From NCBI GenBank assembly GCA_018823175.1, contig JAHJIY010000068.1, positions 1 to 49,715 on the forward strand: a DNA stretch of 49,715 nt, written 5' to 3'. Positions 27,068 through 35,467 of the stretch are shown one piece after another. The notes under the pieces are model-generated. The model saw only the letters and a list, made by a program, of their open reading frames with translations. It searched no databases and was not told where the DNA came from. How positions within the stretch are numbered: the stretch's first letter is position 1; every line of letters starts with the position of its first letter. The translations under genes and the position numbers were made by a program. Origin of the DNA: Pseudomonadota bacterium (GTDB lineage Bacteria; Desulfobacterota; Desulfobulbia; Desulfobulbales; JAHJIY01).

Positions 27068-27324
27068 GAAATCTCCAAACCTGAAAAAATAAAATACTGG
27101 GAACAAAAAAAATAAAGAAATAATTATTAAATAAGAAACTGAAGAGCAGTTACCTACTTATCTTAACAAAAAAATATGATTATAAGTTATGATAAAAATA
27201 ACTACGCATTAAATAACAACTTAATCCACAAAGGCATAATTCTCGATGTCTCATAAACTCGCTTATCGGTTTGATCCGGTCGGCACAGTGCAACAAGTAC
27301 CCTTGAGGTACCGCTCAGCTCAGC

Positions 27325-27383
27325 TTTATCCCGCAAGAGCATAAGTTTCGTTTGAGCCGACTAGCAGCTCAACTCAGCTTTAT
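27325..27383. repeat. Dispersed 59-bp repeat, copy 2, with a degenerate half copy upstream
   Basis: Same 59-bp unit as at 5037-5095, with 55 of 59 positions identical. Immediately left, 27307-27329 carries a GGTACCGCTCAGCTCAGCTTTAT stretch that resembles the last part of the unit, preceded by a GTACC-cttga-GGTAC hairpin (27297-27311). The repeat ends one base before AAGGAGG (27384-27390), the ribosome site of the next gene. The rest of the gap 27107-27306 is AT-rich and shows no gene. Confidence 0.75.
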
Positions 27384-27396
27384 AAGGAGGTCATAA

Positions 27397-27600
27397 ATGG
27401 AGACATATCTGCTCTGGCTCATAATTGGCACTGCCGCCTTTTTCTGCGGCCGATCCCTCTATCGAACCATGACCGGCAAAAACAAAGGGTGCGGTTGCAG
27501 CACGTCATGTGATACCTGTTCCCCGAACATAACCCCGATTGAAAGTATCAAACGACTAACACCGGAAAAACCAGGAAATAAGAGCGGAAAAAACAATTGA
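27397..27600 (+). CDS. FeoB-associated Cys-rich membrane protein
   Basis: A 67-residue protein with an N-terminal membrane helix (YLLWLIIGTAAFFCGRSLY, residues 3-21), then GCGCSTSCDTC, a Cys-rich segment, and a polar tail. This layout matches the FeoB-associated Cys-rich family (PF12669-type), often next to ferrous iron transporter genes. No feoA or feoB is in the window. AAGGAGG (27384-27390) is ideal. The dispersed repeat lies directly upstream of the ribosome site. Confidence 0.75.
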   Translation: METYLLWLIIGTAAFFCGRSLYRTMTGKNKGCGCSTSCDTCSPNITPIESIKRLTPEKPGNKSGKNN

Positions 27601-27672
27601 TTTTATTTTCTAGTTCATTCCATAATATATTAATAGAAGGTCTTGCTAACCAGAACCGTAGAGAAAAATAAC

Positions 27673-27861
27673 ATGGACGGAAGTTACGAACCAGGATTGT
27701 ATAACCATCCGACTCTCGGACTTATTAAAATATTTCTCACCGAAGATAACTGGGTATACCAGTGCTACACGCAAAAAGGCACCAAAGCCCTGTCCAACCC
27801 GAGACCTCTGGACGTATGGACCTGGGCCCTGAGCGAACCAAAAGCAGAAGATGAAGAATAA
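27673..27861 (+). CDS. Small protein of unknown function
   Basis: I do not recognise this 62-residue protein. It contains GSYEPGLYNHPTLGLIKIFLTEDNWVYQCYT and a tryptophan-rich DVWTWALSEP segment, looks folded, and has no membrane helix. ATG 27673 is chosen over TTG 27643 because that TTG is only two bases past an AGAAGG and gives an odd N terminus. It ends 3 bases before the convergent aminotransferase stop. It is probably cotranscribed with the Cys-rich gene 70 bases upstream. Confidence 0.55.
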   Translation: MDGSYEPGLYNHPTLGLIKIFLTEDNWVYQCYTQKGTKALSNPRPLDVWTWALSEPKAEDEE

Positions 27862-27863
27862 AA

Positions 27864-29069
27864 TTACTGCAATCGCGCCAATGCGCTTGCCAGTCTCTTC
27901 ATCCCTTCCTTGATAATATCCATCGATGTCGCAAAAGAAAAACGGATAAATTTATCCGCCCCAAAAGCCGCCCCCGGCACAGTAGCCAGCAAAGCCTCAT
28001 CCAGGAGATAATCCGCCAGTGCGACGGAATCCTCTATTTTCTTACCGTTAAATGATCTGCCATAATAAGCCGACAGATTAGGAAAGACATAGAATGCGCC
28101 CTTCGGCAGAACACAACTAACATCAGGAATCTCCCGCAGTGCATTCATAATAAAATCAAGCCGGGGGACAAAGGCCTCTTTCATTCTGACCGGAAAATCC
28201 TGAGGACCGGAAACCGCTGCCAACGCAGCTTTTTGAGCAACGGAAGAAGGATTGGAGGTACTCTGGCTCTGAATCTTGTTCATTGCTGAAATTATGTGTT
28301 GAGGCCCAGCCGTATATCCTATCCGCCAACCGGTCATCGCAAAAGATTTAGAAACCCCGTTTAACACAAGAGTCTGTTCCTTGAGAGCCGGATTTACGTC
28401 AAGGATGTGCGCCAAGGTTCCTTCACCATAAGTAATCGTATCGTAAATATCGTCAGAAATCACGATCCATCCCCTTTCCAGGGCCATTTTCCCGATGGAC
28501 TCAAGGGCCTGCGCGGAAAAAATAGAACCCGTTGGATTGGAAGGACTATTAATAATGATCCCTTTAGTTTTCGCGGTAGCATATTGCGCCAGGATATCAG
28601 CCTTCAAGTCAAAATCATCTTCTTCGGCCAAAGGCACGAAAACCGGAGTTGCCCCGCTCAACTGAATAATCGCCGGATATGAAACCCAGTATGGAGTCGG
28701 AACCAGAACCTCGTCGCCAGGATTGAACAGGGCCTGGGCCATATTGTATAATCCATGTTTTCCGCCACAACAGACCTGAATCTGATCCGGTTCATACTTC
28801 CAACCTCGATCCTGGGCCATGCGGTTGGCAATCGCCTCTCGCAATTCAATAATCCCAGGGACCGCCGTATAACGGGTAAAACCTTCATCGATTGCCTGTT
28901 TACCGGCATCACAGACATGAGGCGGTGTATCAAAGTCAGGTTCCCCAACACTGAAATTAAGAATATCGGCACCAGAGGCCTTCAGCGCCTTTGCCTTGGC
29001 ATTTACCGCCAGGGTAGGAGACGGTTTAATCTGTTGCACCCTATTCGCCAATACAATCTTTGATTCCAT
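27864..29069 (-). CDS. aspC: PLP-dependent aminotransferase (aspartate type)
   Basis: A 401-residue class I/II aminotransferase. It has NFSVGEPDFDTPPH near residue 40, YTAVPGIIELREAIA, SPSNPTGSIFS (Asn binding PLP), ISDDIYDTI (Asp) and NGVSKSFAMTGWRIGYTAGP (the Schiff-base Lys and Arg). These match bacterial aspartate aminotransferases of the Ib type. Transamination between aspartate and 2-oxoglutarate is likely; other amino acids may be used. GAGG precedes ATG 29069. truA lies 40 bases upstream on the same strand. Confidence 0.92.
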   Translation of the reverse strand: MESKIVLANRVQQIKPSPTLAVNAKAKALKASGADILNFSVGEPDFDTPPHVCDAGKQAIDEGFTRYTAVPGIIELREAIANRMAQDRGWKYEPDQIQVCCGGKHGLYNMAQALFNPGDEVLVPTPYWVSYPAIIQLSGATPVFVPLAEEDDFDLKADILAQYATAKTKGIIINSPSNPTGSIFSAQALESIGKMALERGWIVISDDIYDTITYGEGTLAHILDVNPALKEQTLVLNGVSKSFAMTGWRIGYTAGPQHIISAMNKIQSQSTSNPSSVAQKAALAAVSGPQDFPVRMKEAFVPRLDFIMNALREIPDVSCVLPKGAFYVFPNLSAYYGRSFNGKKIEDSVALADYLLDEALLATVPGAAFGADKFIRFSFATSMDIIKEGMKRLASALARLQ

Positions 29070-29109
29070 AGTCCTCGCCTGTGTTTCCTTTTTTTAGAAA
29101 AAAAATTAT

Positions 29110-29883
29110 TTAATAAAAAACTTCTTTCAAGAACAAACCATGGGCTGGAGCGGTTGGCCCCGCCATTGCGCGGTCTCTGGCGGCAAACAACAGAGCGAAT
29201 TGTTCAACTGCCCACCGACCGCGACCTATTTCAATCAAGGTGCCGACAATATTCCGCACCATGTACCGCAGGAAACCATCGCCACTAATCTCAATATCAA
29301 TATATCTGGGATCATTGGCACAAATCTTCAACTCAGCCGAAAATATTCTACGAATTGCTCCTCGGCCACCTTCATAGGAGAGATCGCGAGAACCGATTGC
29401 CTCAAAACTTGAGAAATCATGCTCTCCGGGTAACTCATTAAGGCAAGAAGCTACGGCCTGAAGATCTAAATTCCCGGGCAATTGCAAACGATAGAGTCGC
29501 TCGGTCGGCACCGAAACACCGCCCAGCGCCATCCGGTACTGATAAAACTTTCCCCGGGCACTGATCCTGGCATGAAAATCAGCGGCCACTTCTTCAATCT
29601 CAAGAACCCTTATATCATCAGGCAAAAGGCTATTCAACCATTTTTGAAAACCATCACACGGGATAGAAGAATCCGTCTTAAAATTAGCGACCATTCCCAA
29701 GGCATGCACCCCGGCATCTGTCCGTCCGGCGCCACACAAAACAGTTTTACAGTCGGTCATCAGACTGATTTTATCTTCCAGCTCACCCTGAATGGTCGGG
29801 CCATTATTCTGTCTTTGCCACCCGACAAAACGAGTACCATCATAAGCAATCGTCAGCTTGAGGTTTCTTTCCCCGACTCCCAT
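29110..29883 (-). CDS. truA: tRNA pseudouridine(38-40) synthase
   Basis: A 257-residue TruA. YDGTRFVGWQRQ near the start and GAGRTDAGVHALGMVANF (with the catalytic Asp) are diagnostic. Later parts include NELPGEHDFSSFEA and DGFLRYMVRNIVGTLIEIGRG. It makes pseudouridine at positions 38, 39 and 40 of tRNA anticodon arms. It sits between argC (43 bases upstream) and aspC, suggesting an argC-truA-aspC operon. Confidence 0.95.
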   Translation of the reverse strand: MGVGERNLKLTIAYDGTRFVGWQRQNNGPTIQGELEDKISLMTDCKTVLCGAGRTDAGVHALGMVANFKTDSSIPCDGFQKWLNSLLPDDIRVLEIEEVAADFHARISARGKFYQYRMALGGVSVPTERLYRLQLPGNLDLQAVASCLNELPGEHDFSSFEAIGSRDLSYEGGRGAIRRIFSAELKICANDPRYIDIEISGDGFLRYMVRNIVGTLIEIGRGRWAVEQFALLFAARDRAMAGPTAPAHGLFLKEVFY

Positions 29884-29926
29884 AAATATACACCCGTCTC
29901 TCTGACCTGTGTTCTTACCTAAAAAA

Positions 29927-30964
29927 TCAGGGAAACAACGGGACCATATTAAGCCCCGAATCTTCGGGAAATCCGCACATGAGATTCATGTTTTGAACCG
30001 CTTGCCCGGCAGCGCCTTTCACCAAGTTGTCAATAACAGAAATAATTATAATCCGGCCAGTCCGTTTATCCAATTTGAACCCGATATCACAAAAGTTACT
30101 GCCCCGAACAAATTGGGTGGCAGGATATGTTCCCTTCTTGCATAAACGGACAAACTTTTCATTACCATAAAATTCTTCATAAAGGGCGGCTATCTTTTCC
30201 GAACTGATATTGCCGACAATTTTGGCGTAAACAGTACTCAAAATACCACGAGAAATGGGCAAAAGATGAGGAGTAAAAGAAAGAATTACCGACTGATCGG
30301 CAAGCAAACTGACCTCTTGCTCTATCTCCGGTGTATGTCGGTGTTCGCCAATTTTATATGCCTTGAACCCCTCAGTCACCTCGCAAAAAAGATTCCCGGT
30401 CAAGGCAGCCCGCCCAGCACCGGAAGCGCCGGATTTTGAATCGGCGACCAGAGTGGAAGGGTCGATGATTCCAGCCTTAAGAAGCGGCGCAAGCCCCAAA
30501 ATAATACTGGTAGGATAACAACCAGGATTAGCGACCAGTCGCGATTTTTTAATCTTTTCCCGGTAAAGCTCAGGCAAACCATAAACCGCCTCGGCCAAAT
30601 ACTCAACAGCGGTATGTTTCTGATACCATTGTTCGTAAACCGCTGGATCATGGATCCGAAAATCGGCACTGAGGTCGACAACTTTTTTCCCGGCCGCCAG
30701 CAAATCAGGGACAATAGCCATCGCGGTCTGATGGGGAACGGCCGTAAAGAAAAGATCAGCCTTGCTCGCCAGATCACTAGTTCCAAGATCCTGGCAGACA
30801 ATGCCTTCCAATGACTGCAGACTTGGAAAAACCTCGGACAGGGGTTTCCCGGCATACTGACGAGAGGAAGCAACCGTCAGTTTAACCTTGGCATGATTAC
30901 AGAGTATCCGGGCCAACTCCACTCCGGTATAGCCTGAGGCACCTATTATTCCTACCTTTAGCAT
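29927..30964 (-). CDS. argC: N-acetyl-gamma-glutamyl-phosphate reductase
   Basis: A 345-residue NADPH-dependent reductase of arginine synthesis, third step. The nucleotide motif is VGIIGASGYTGVELARIL (residues 4-21), the active-site Cys lies in ANPGCYPTSIILGLAPLL, and KSGASGAGR and HRHTPEIEQE are further family contacts. It is the first gene of the argC-truA-aspC run, read leftward from a gap of about 245 bases that holds its promoter and the rpsI terminator. Confidence 0.96.
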   Translation of the reverse strand: MLKVGIIGASGYTGVELARILCNHAKVKLTVASSRQYAGKPLSEVFPSLQSLEGIVCQDLGTSDLASKADLFFTAVPHQTAMAIVPDLLAAGKKVVDLSADFRIHDPAVYEQWYQKHTAVEYLAEAVYGLPELYREKIKKSRLVANPGCYPTSIILGLAPLLKAGIIDPSTLVADSKSGASGAGRAALTGNLFCEVTEGFKAYKIGEHRHTPEIEQEVSLLADQSVILSFTPHLLPISRGILSTVYAKIVGNISSEKIAALYEEFYGNEKFVRLCKKGTYPATQFVRGSNFCDIGFKLDKRTGRIIIISVIDNLVKGAAGQAVQNMNLMCGFPEDSGLNMVPLFP

Positions 30965-31123
30965 TTCAATTATCCTTATAAATCCTACTCTCTATAGATA
31001 CCTGACACCTTGCAATCAACTAGTCACAAAGTATCCCAATCTGCGGGGACTTGTTTCAAATTCGCAAGTGCCTTTCCCTTTGCGTAAACAGCCTCTGCAG
31101 ATTGCGCAATAAATATAACAAAA

Positions 31124-31160
31124 AAATGGGGAAGAACGATACAATCGTCCTTCCCCATTT
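31124..31160. terminator. Intrinsic terminator after rpsI
   Basis: AAATGGGGAAG...CGAT pairs with ATCG...CTTCCCCATTT over a short ACA loop. On the minus strand it is followed by TTTTTTTG, 50 bases after the rpsI stop. It is nearly symmetrical, so it can work both ways. Confidence 0.8.
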
Positions 31161-31209
31161 AAAAAACTAACGGCATCTAGAAAAATCAAAATGCCATGCA
31201 ATTTCGATA

Positions 31210-31605
31210 TTAACGTTTTGAGAACTGGAACTTGGCACGCGCCCCTTTCCTACCATATTTCTTTCTTTCTTTCATTCTCGGGTCACGGGTAAGGAGACCT
31301 GCTTTTTTCATGGTACCCCGATGTTCAGCATCAACTACTAATAAGGCGCGGGAAATACCATGCCTTAAAGCCTCAGCTTGCGCTGATTTCCCGCCACCGC
31401 GAACAGTGGCTACAACATCATATTTATTAAGGGTTTCAGTGATAATCAACGGTTTTTCAACTACCTGCCGGCTGAATCCACCACCGAAATAATCTTCAAC
31501 CGTAAGTTTCTTGTTGAGTTGAATCTTGCCGCTACCCGGTTTCAACCAGACCCTGGCAATTGCTGTTTTTCTCTTTCCTGTTGCGTAATAACTCTGCTCA
31601 GCCAT
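31210..31605 (-). CDS. rpsI: 30S ribosomal protein S9
   Basis: A 131-residue uS9 protein with [16 protein letters not shown] at the start, [22 protein letters not shown] in the middle and a C-terminal [17 protein letters not shown] tail that reaches tRNA in the P site. The last Lys-Arg ends the protein, as usual. It is the second gene of rplM-rpsI, 27 bases after rplM. GGAG lies before ATG. Confidence 0.98.
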   Translation of the reverse strand: MAEQSYYATGKRKTAIARVWLKPGSGKIQLNKKLTVEDYFGGGFSRQVVEKPLIITETLNKYDVVATVRGGGKSAQAEALRHGISRALLVVDAEHRGTMKKAGLLTRDPRMKERKKYGRKGARAKFQFSKR

Positions 31606-31632
31606 TAATTTTCTCCATCACCCAAAACTAAA

Positions 31633-32061
31633 TTATAGTTCTAATTTTTCAGGTTGTTGTGCCTCATGCGGATGCTCTTCACCGGCATAAACCTTCAATT
31701 TCTTTAACTGCGCCCGTCCCAAGGTATTTTTCGGAAGCATTCCCTTTACGGCCTTCCGCAAAAGCTCCTCAGGTTTTTTCTCCAGCAGTTCCTTGGCAGT
31801 CATTGACTTCATCCCGCCCATGTATCCACTATGATGATAATATACCTTGTCATCCATTTTCTTGCCGGTCAAGCGTACTTTATCAGCATTAACCACGACA
31901 ACAAAATCCCCATTATCCATGAAAGTGGAATAGGTAGGCTTATGTTTGCCACGAAGACGGATAGCAATCTCGGAAGCTAAGCGTCCAAGCACTTTGCTCT
32001 CGGCATCTACCACAAACCACTTTTTATCAATTTCTTTAACCGGTGTTAAATACGTTTTCAT
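31633..32061 (-). CDS. rplM: 50S ribosomal protein L13
   Basis: A 142-residue uL13 protein: [43 protein letters not shown], and [21 protein letters not shown] are standard. It is the first gene of the L13-S9 operon, with GAGG spaced well before ATG 32061. The tRNA-Gly gene and its terminator lie about 110 bases upstream. Confidence 0.98.
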   Translation of the reverse strand: MKTYLTPVKEIDKKWFVVDAESKVLGRLASEIAIRLRGKHKPTYSTFMDNGDFVVVVNADKVRLTGKKMDDKVYYHHSGYMGGMKSMTAKELLEKKPEELLRKAVKGMLPKNTLGRAQLKKLKVYAGEEHPHEAQQPEKLEL

Positions 32062-32172
32062 TACTCACATCCTCAATTGTAAAAAAAGCAAACGGCTGGC
32101 CAAAACCGGCTTCACCGTTCATCAACCACCAAGTTAAGCAATCATGCCGACAAGTGGTATTGAATCAATGAA

Positions 32173-32201
32173 AAAAGGTCCGAAGCGGGTTCGAACCTTT
32201 T
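32173..32201 (-). terminator. Intrinsic terminator after tRNA-Gly
   Basis: On the minus strand AAAAGGTTCGAA pairs with TTCGGACCTTTT over a CCCGC loop, followed by a T-run. It begins 8 bases after the tRNA 3' end. Confidence 0.75.
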
Positions 32202-32208
32202 AAATTTA

Positions 32209-32283
<75 letters not shown>

Positions 32284-32443
32284 GTCAATTCACACTATGT
32301 TTTAAGAGCTGCGAATATAACCAAGGAGCCCTGACATTGTCAACAAAAAAAAACAACTTTCTCCTCATGTTTTCAAGATAATCCGAGGGTGATGGTTAAC
32401 GCAATCCGCAACATGAATTAAAATCATATTATTCCGAAAAAAA

Positions 32444-33754
32444 CTATCTTTCCTGCATGGCCTGCCCCATGGAATCAACATAGGGATCAAGAAGATATTC
32501 GAGCACGGTTCGCTTGCCGGTATGAATATAGGCAAGTAACTGCATCCCCGGCACCAGGGGATATCGCTCGGTCCGCCATGAAAAATAATCCTGTTCCGTC
32601 CTGATCCGAACCGGATAAAATGTCTGTCCGTCAGAGGTGGTCACCGCATCGGGGCTGACCCCGATCACCTTTCCTTTCAGATTGCCGTAACGGCGGGCAT
32701 CTCGAGAGGCCAGCTTTACCACGGCCTCCTGGCCCTCCTGAACATAGCCGATATCCTGGACCGGCAGTCGCCCCTCCACCACCAAAGTGTCATCCGTAGG
32801 GACGATGGTCAGCACAACCTGCCCGGCACTGACCACTCCCCCAACGGTATTAACATAGGTCGTCTTGATGATACCGTCAACCGGAGAGCGGATAACACTT
32901 CGCCGCTGACTATCCTTAAATTTCTTGAGTCTTTCGCTCAACTCACCGAGTTCCTGCCGGGCCGATTTAAGCTCCTCGCCAACCTTCTCTCTAAACGACA
33001 GTCGAATCCACCGCAGGTTTTCCTCCGCCTCTTCCAGTTGAGAAATGGCCTTAGTTAGTTGGGCCTTGTCCTCATCAATCTTGCTGTTGAGATCAGCTTC
33101 TTCCCGCAGAAAATTAAGATGCCGGTATTCAGTAGTAAGCTGGTCCTTCAACAACTCCGCACTGATCGCAATCTGCTGACGTAACAGATCAAGACTACTC
33201 TGGTTATTGATTACCCTGGTCTCCAGGGCGTTGATCTCGCCCTTCCGCTGCTTAACAAGCTCTTCACGACCGGCCAGATCACTTCTGAACTTAGTCATCT
33301 GCAGATTGAAAAGTTCAAAAGCCTGCTCAATCAATCTACTGTGGCTTTTAGCCAATTCTTCGGGAAAAACCGGGTTAGCATGGCCATCCAACATTGCTTC
33401 AAGACGGGCAATATCCATTACCAAAGCAACAGTCCTGACCTCAAGTTCTTTGGCATTGGCATCGCTGGCGGTTCCCTCCAGAACGAGCAGAGGCTGGTCT
33501 GTATTAACCTGCTCTCCTTCGGTAAAAAGAATCTCACTGACAATGCCCCCTTCCAGATGTTGAACTTCCTTGATCCGGGAACTGGGGACCACCCGACCAT
33601 CGGCCATGCTGACAACATCAAGCTCCCCAAACCAGGCCCAGACCAGAAAACTGCAACAAAAGGCAAGACAGATTACCAGAAAAAAATGACTCCAGCGGGA
33701 GGACTCTTCCTCAACAACACTCTTTTCGGTTAATTGTCCTTGCGGATCGATCAT
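32444..33754 (-). CDS. HlyD-family type I secretion membrane fusion protein
   Basis: A 436-residue periplasmic adaptor. One membrane helix (about residues 23-42) leads into a lipoyl-like start (VQHLEGGIVSEILFTEGEQV), long coiled coils (about 85-270) and a closing barrel domain (RSPVDGIIKTTYVNTVGGVVSAGQV), then VVKLASRDARRYGNLKGKVIGVSP. It bridges the inner-membrane ABC exporter to TolC. It is the last gene of the minus-strand secretion cluster, and its ATG overlaps the stop of the ABC gene. Confidence 0.92.
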   Translation of the reverse strand: MIDPQGQLTEKSVVEEESSRWSHFFLVICLAFCCSFLVWAWFGELDVVSMADGRVVPSSRIKEVQHLEGGIVSEILFTEGEQVNTDQPLLVLEGTASDANAKELEVRTVALVMDIARLEAMLDGHANPVFPEELAKSHSRLIEQAFELFNLQMTKFRSDLAGREELVKQRKGEINALETRVINNQSSLDLLRQQIAISAELLKDQLTTEYRHLNFLREEADLNSKIDEDKAQLTKAISQLEEAEENLRWIRLSFREKVGEELKSARQELGELSERLKKFKDSQRRSVIRSPVDGIIKTTYVNTVGGVVSAGQVVLTIVPTDDTLVVEGRLPVQDIGYVQEGQEAVVKLASRDARRYGNLKGKVIGVSPDAVTTSDGQTFYPVRIRTEQDYFSWRTERYPLVPGMQLLAYIHTGKRTVLEYLLDPYVDSMGQAMQER

Positions 33755-35415
33755 GACAAACCCTGCTTTTTCATGCGAGTCAAGGTGGGGACCGGTTTCA
33801 CCCCGAGATCAAGAGTCAGATCAATTCCCTGGAGAATCTTCGGATCCCTGGTCACTACAATCACGGTTTTCTGATCCCTGACCATTTTATTTAAGACCTG
33901 ATACACGGCCTGGCATCCTTCCTCATCGAGACCTTCCGTTGGCTCATCAAAAACCACCAACTTTCCATCAACCGCAAGGGCCCGAGCCAGCGCCAGTCTC
34001 TTTCTAATGCCGGTCGGCAGTTCGCCCCCGCCGCCGATCACCGGAGTATCAAGCCCCTTCGGGCTTCGATCAAGAAAGGAACGTAGCCCGGCCAGACCGA
34101 CGATTTCAGCCAGCCTGGCCTGATCAATCTCCGAATCAGCCATGGTAATAGCCTCACGAACCGTACAGTTAAGAAAAGATGGCTCCTGGGGCAAATAACA
34201 GACCTGTTTTCGCCACCAGTGAGGAGCGATCTGCCTGAGACTTACGCCATCGACCATGATTTCGCCCCGAACCGGTTCAATTAATCCCATAATAAGCCGA
34301 GTCAGAGTCGTCTTGCCGGAACCGTTATAACCGACAACCCCAAGGGTCTGACCGGCATTAATCTTGACCTGGAGCTTTTCAAAAAGTGAAGTCGGGACGC
34401 CGGGAAAAGAAAAAAAGACATGGTTCAATTCCAGACTACCTTTATATGAAGCAAGGGCAGTACCGCCGGATCTTTCAACCGGCAACCGCAACAATTTCTT
34501 CATCTCCTGGAAAGCATCATCCGCCTTACTGATCTGATAGACCGTTTGCGCAAAACGGGTTGTGGAGGAAAATGCCCGCCCGGCCAGAATATTGGCGCCG
34601 ATCAATCCTCCCACTGAAAGATTACCTTGCACCACCTGAACGGCGCCAACCGCATAAAGGATTACCGTCATCAAAAGATTGAGACTCATGGTCAAAGACT
34701 GATTAAATTCCTTAACCCCGGCATCCTTTAAAAAAAGACGGGAAAGCGTGCCGACCTGATCATCCCAGGATTCCTTGATAAACTCCTCGCCGTGAAAGGC
34801 CCGGACGGTGTCAGGACTATTAACCAGAGAAAGGAATTGCCCGCGATGAGCGATAGTGGCATTCTGTAAAGGCCCGAAAATCCTCTTGGTGAAAACCAGG
34901 GCGCCGGCAGCGGCGGCCAGACTGAGCAGCATTCCACCCAAAGAGATCCAGGCTAGAACTGGGGCCAGGTAAAACGTAGCCAGGACAAAAAGCAGACCGA
35001 AAGGTGCATCAAATAAGGCAGAGATGCTTGCCGCGTTATAGGCGGAACGGATCGACTGCAGGGCGTTGATCGATTCATGAAGACGGGATTTGGGGATATT
35101 CGAAAGGGGCAAAGACCGGGATCTAGTCAAGGCCAGCATCAGCCGCTGGGCAAGATTAAAATCAGGAAGACGGCTGATCAAGGAGGCCAGATTGGTCCTG
35201 ATTATCCGCAAAGCAAACTGCAGCACGATCGCCACCAGCATCCCCAGGGTCAAGGTGATGAGGGTGCCGCTGAAACCATAACTCACATAACGGTTCAGCA
35301 CCTGGATCACAAACAGGGGAGAGGCAAGAGACAGAATCGTAATAAATAATGTCGCAGCCGAGACCTCAAAAGTCAAGAGAGGCCGAAGGGCGAGTCTTCT
35401 GAAAAATTCCTGCAT
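33751..35415 (-). CDS. Type I secretion ABC permease/ATPase with altered ATPase motifs
   Basis: A 554-residue half-transporter without an N-terminal C39 peptidase domain: six-helix permease (about 15-290) and an ATPase domain (325-554). Walker A is GYNGSGKT (362-369), the Q-loop Q410, Walker B GKLVVFDEPTEGLD (484-497). The signature, normally LSGGQ, is ELPTGI (465-470), and the H-loop His is Arg523 in VVTRDP. Both changes are unusual for a dimeric exporter, though variants of this type occur among T1SS ATPases. Downstream and upstream genes are the HlyD adaptor and the sulfotransferase. Confidence 0.88.
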   Translation of the reverse strand: MQEFFRRLALRPLLTFEVSAATLFITILSLASPLFVIQVLNRYVSYGFSGTLITLTLGMLVAIVLQFALRIIRTNLASLISRLPDFNLAQRLMLALTRSRSLPLSNIPKSRLHESINALQSIRSAYNAASISALFDAPFGLLFVLATFYLAPVLAWISLGGMLLSLAAAAGALVFTKRIFGPLQNATIAHRGQFLSLVNSPDTVRAFHGEEFIKESWDDQVGTLSRLFLKDAGVKEFNQSLTMSLNLLMTVILYAVGAVQVVQGNLSVGGLIGANILAGRAFSSTTRFAQTVYQISKADDAFQEMKKLLRLPVERSGGTALASYKGSLELNHVFFSFPGVPTSLFEKLQVKINAGQTLGVVGYNGSGKTTLTRLIMGLIEPVRGEIMVDGVSLRQIAPHWWRKQVCYLPQEPSFLNCTVREAITMADSEIDQARLAEIVGLAGLRSFLDRSPKGLDTPVIGGGGELPTGIRKRLALARALAVDGKLVVFDEPTEGLDEEGCQAVYQVLNKMVRDQKTVIVVTRDPKILQGIDLTLDLGVKPVPTLTRMKKQGLS

Positions 35416-35467
35416 AGGCTCTTTCTACAATATAATCAATTCGTTGCAAAGCATTTTACATTACAAA

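Noticed and set aside
31016..31201. 61-residue minus-strand frame between argC and rpsI
   Set aside because: It spans the rpsI terminator hairpin and has no ribosome site or motif.
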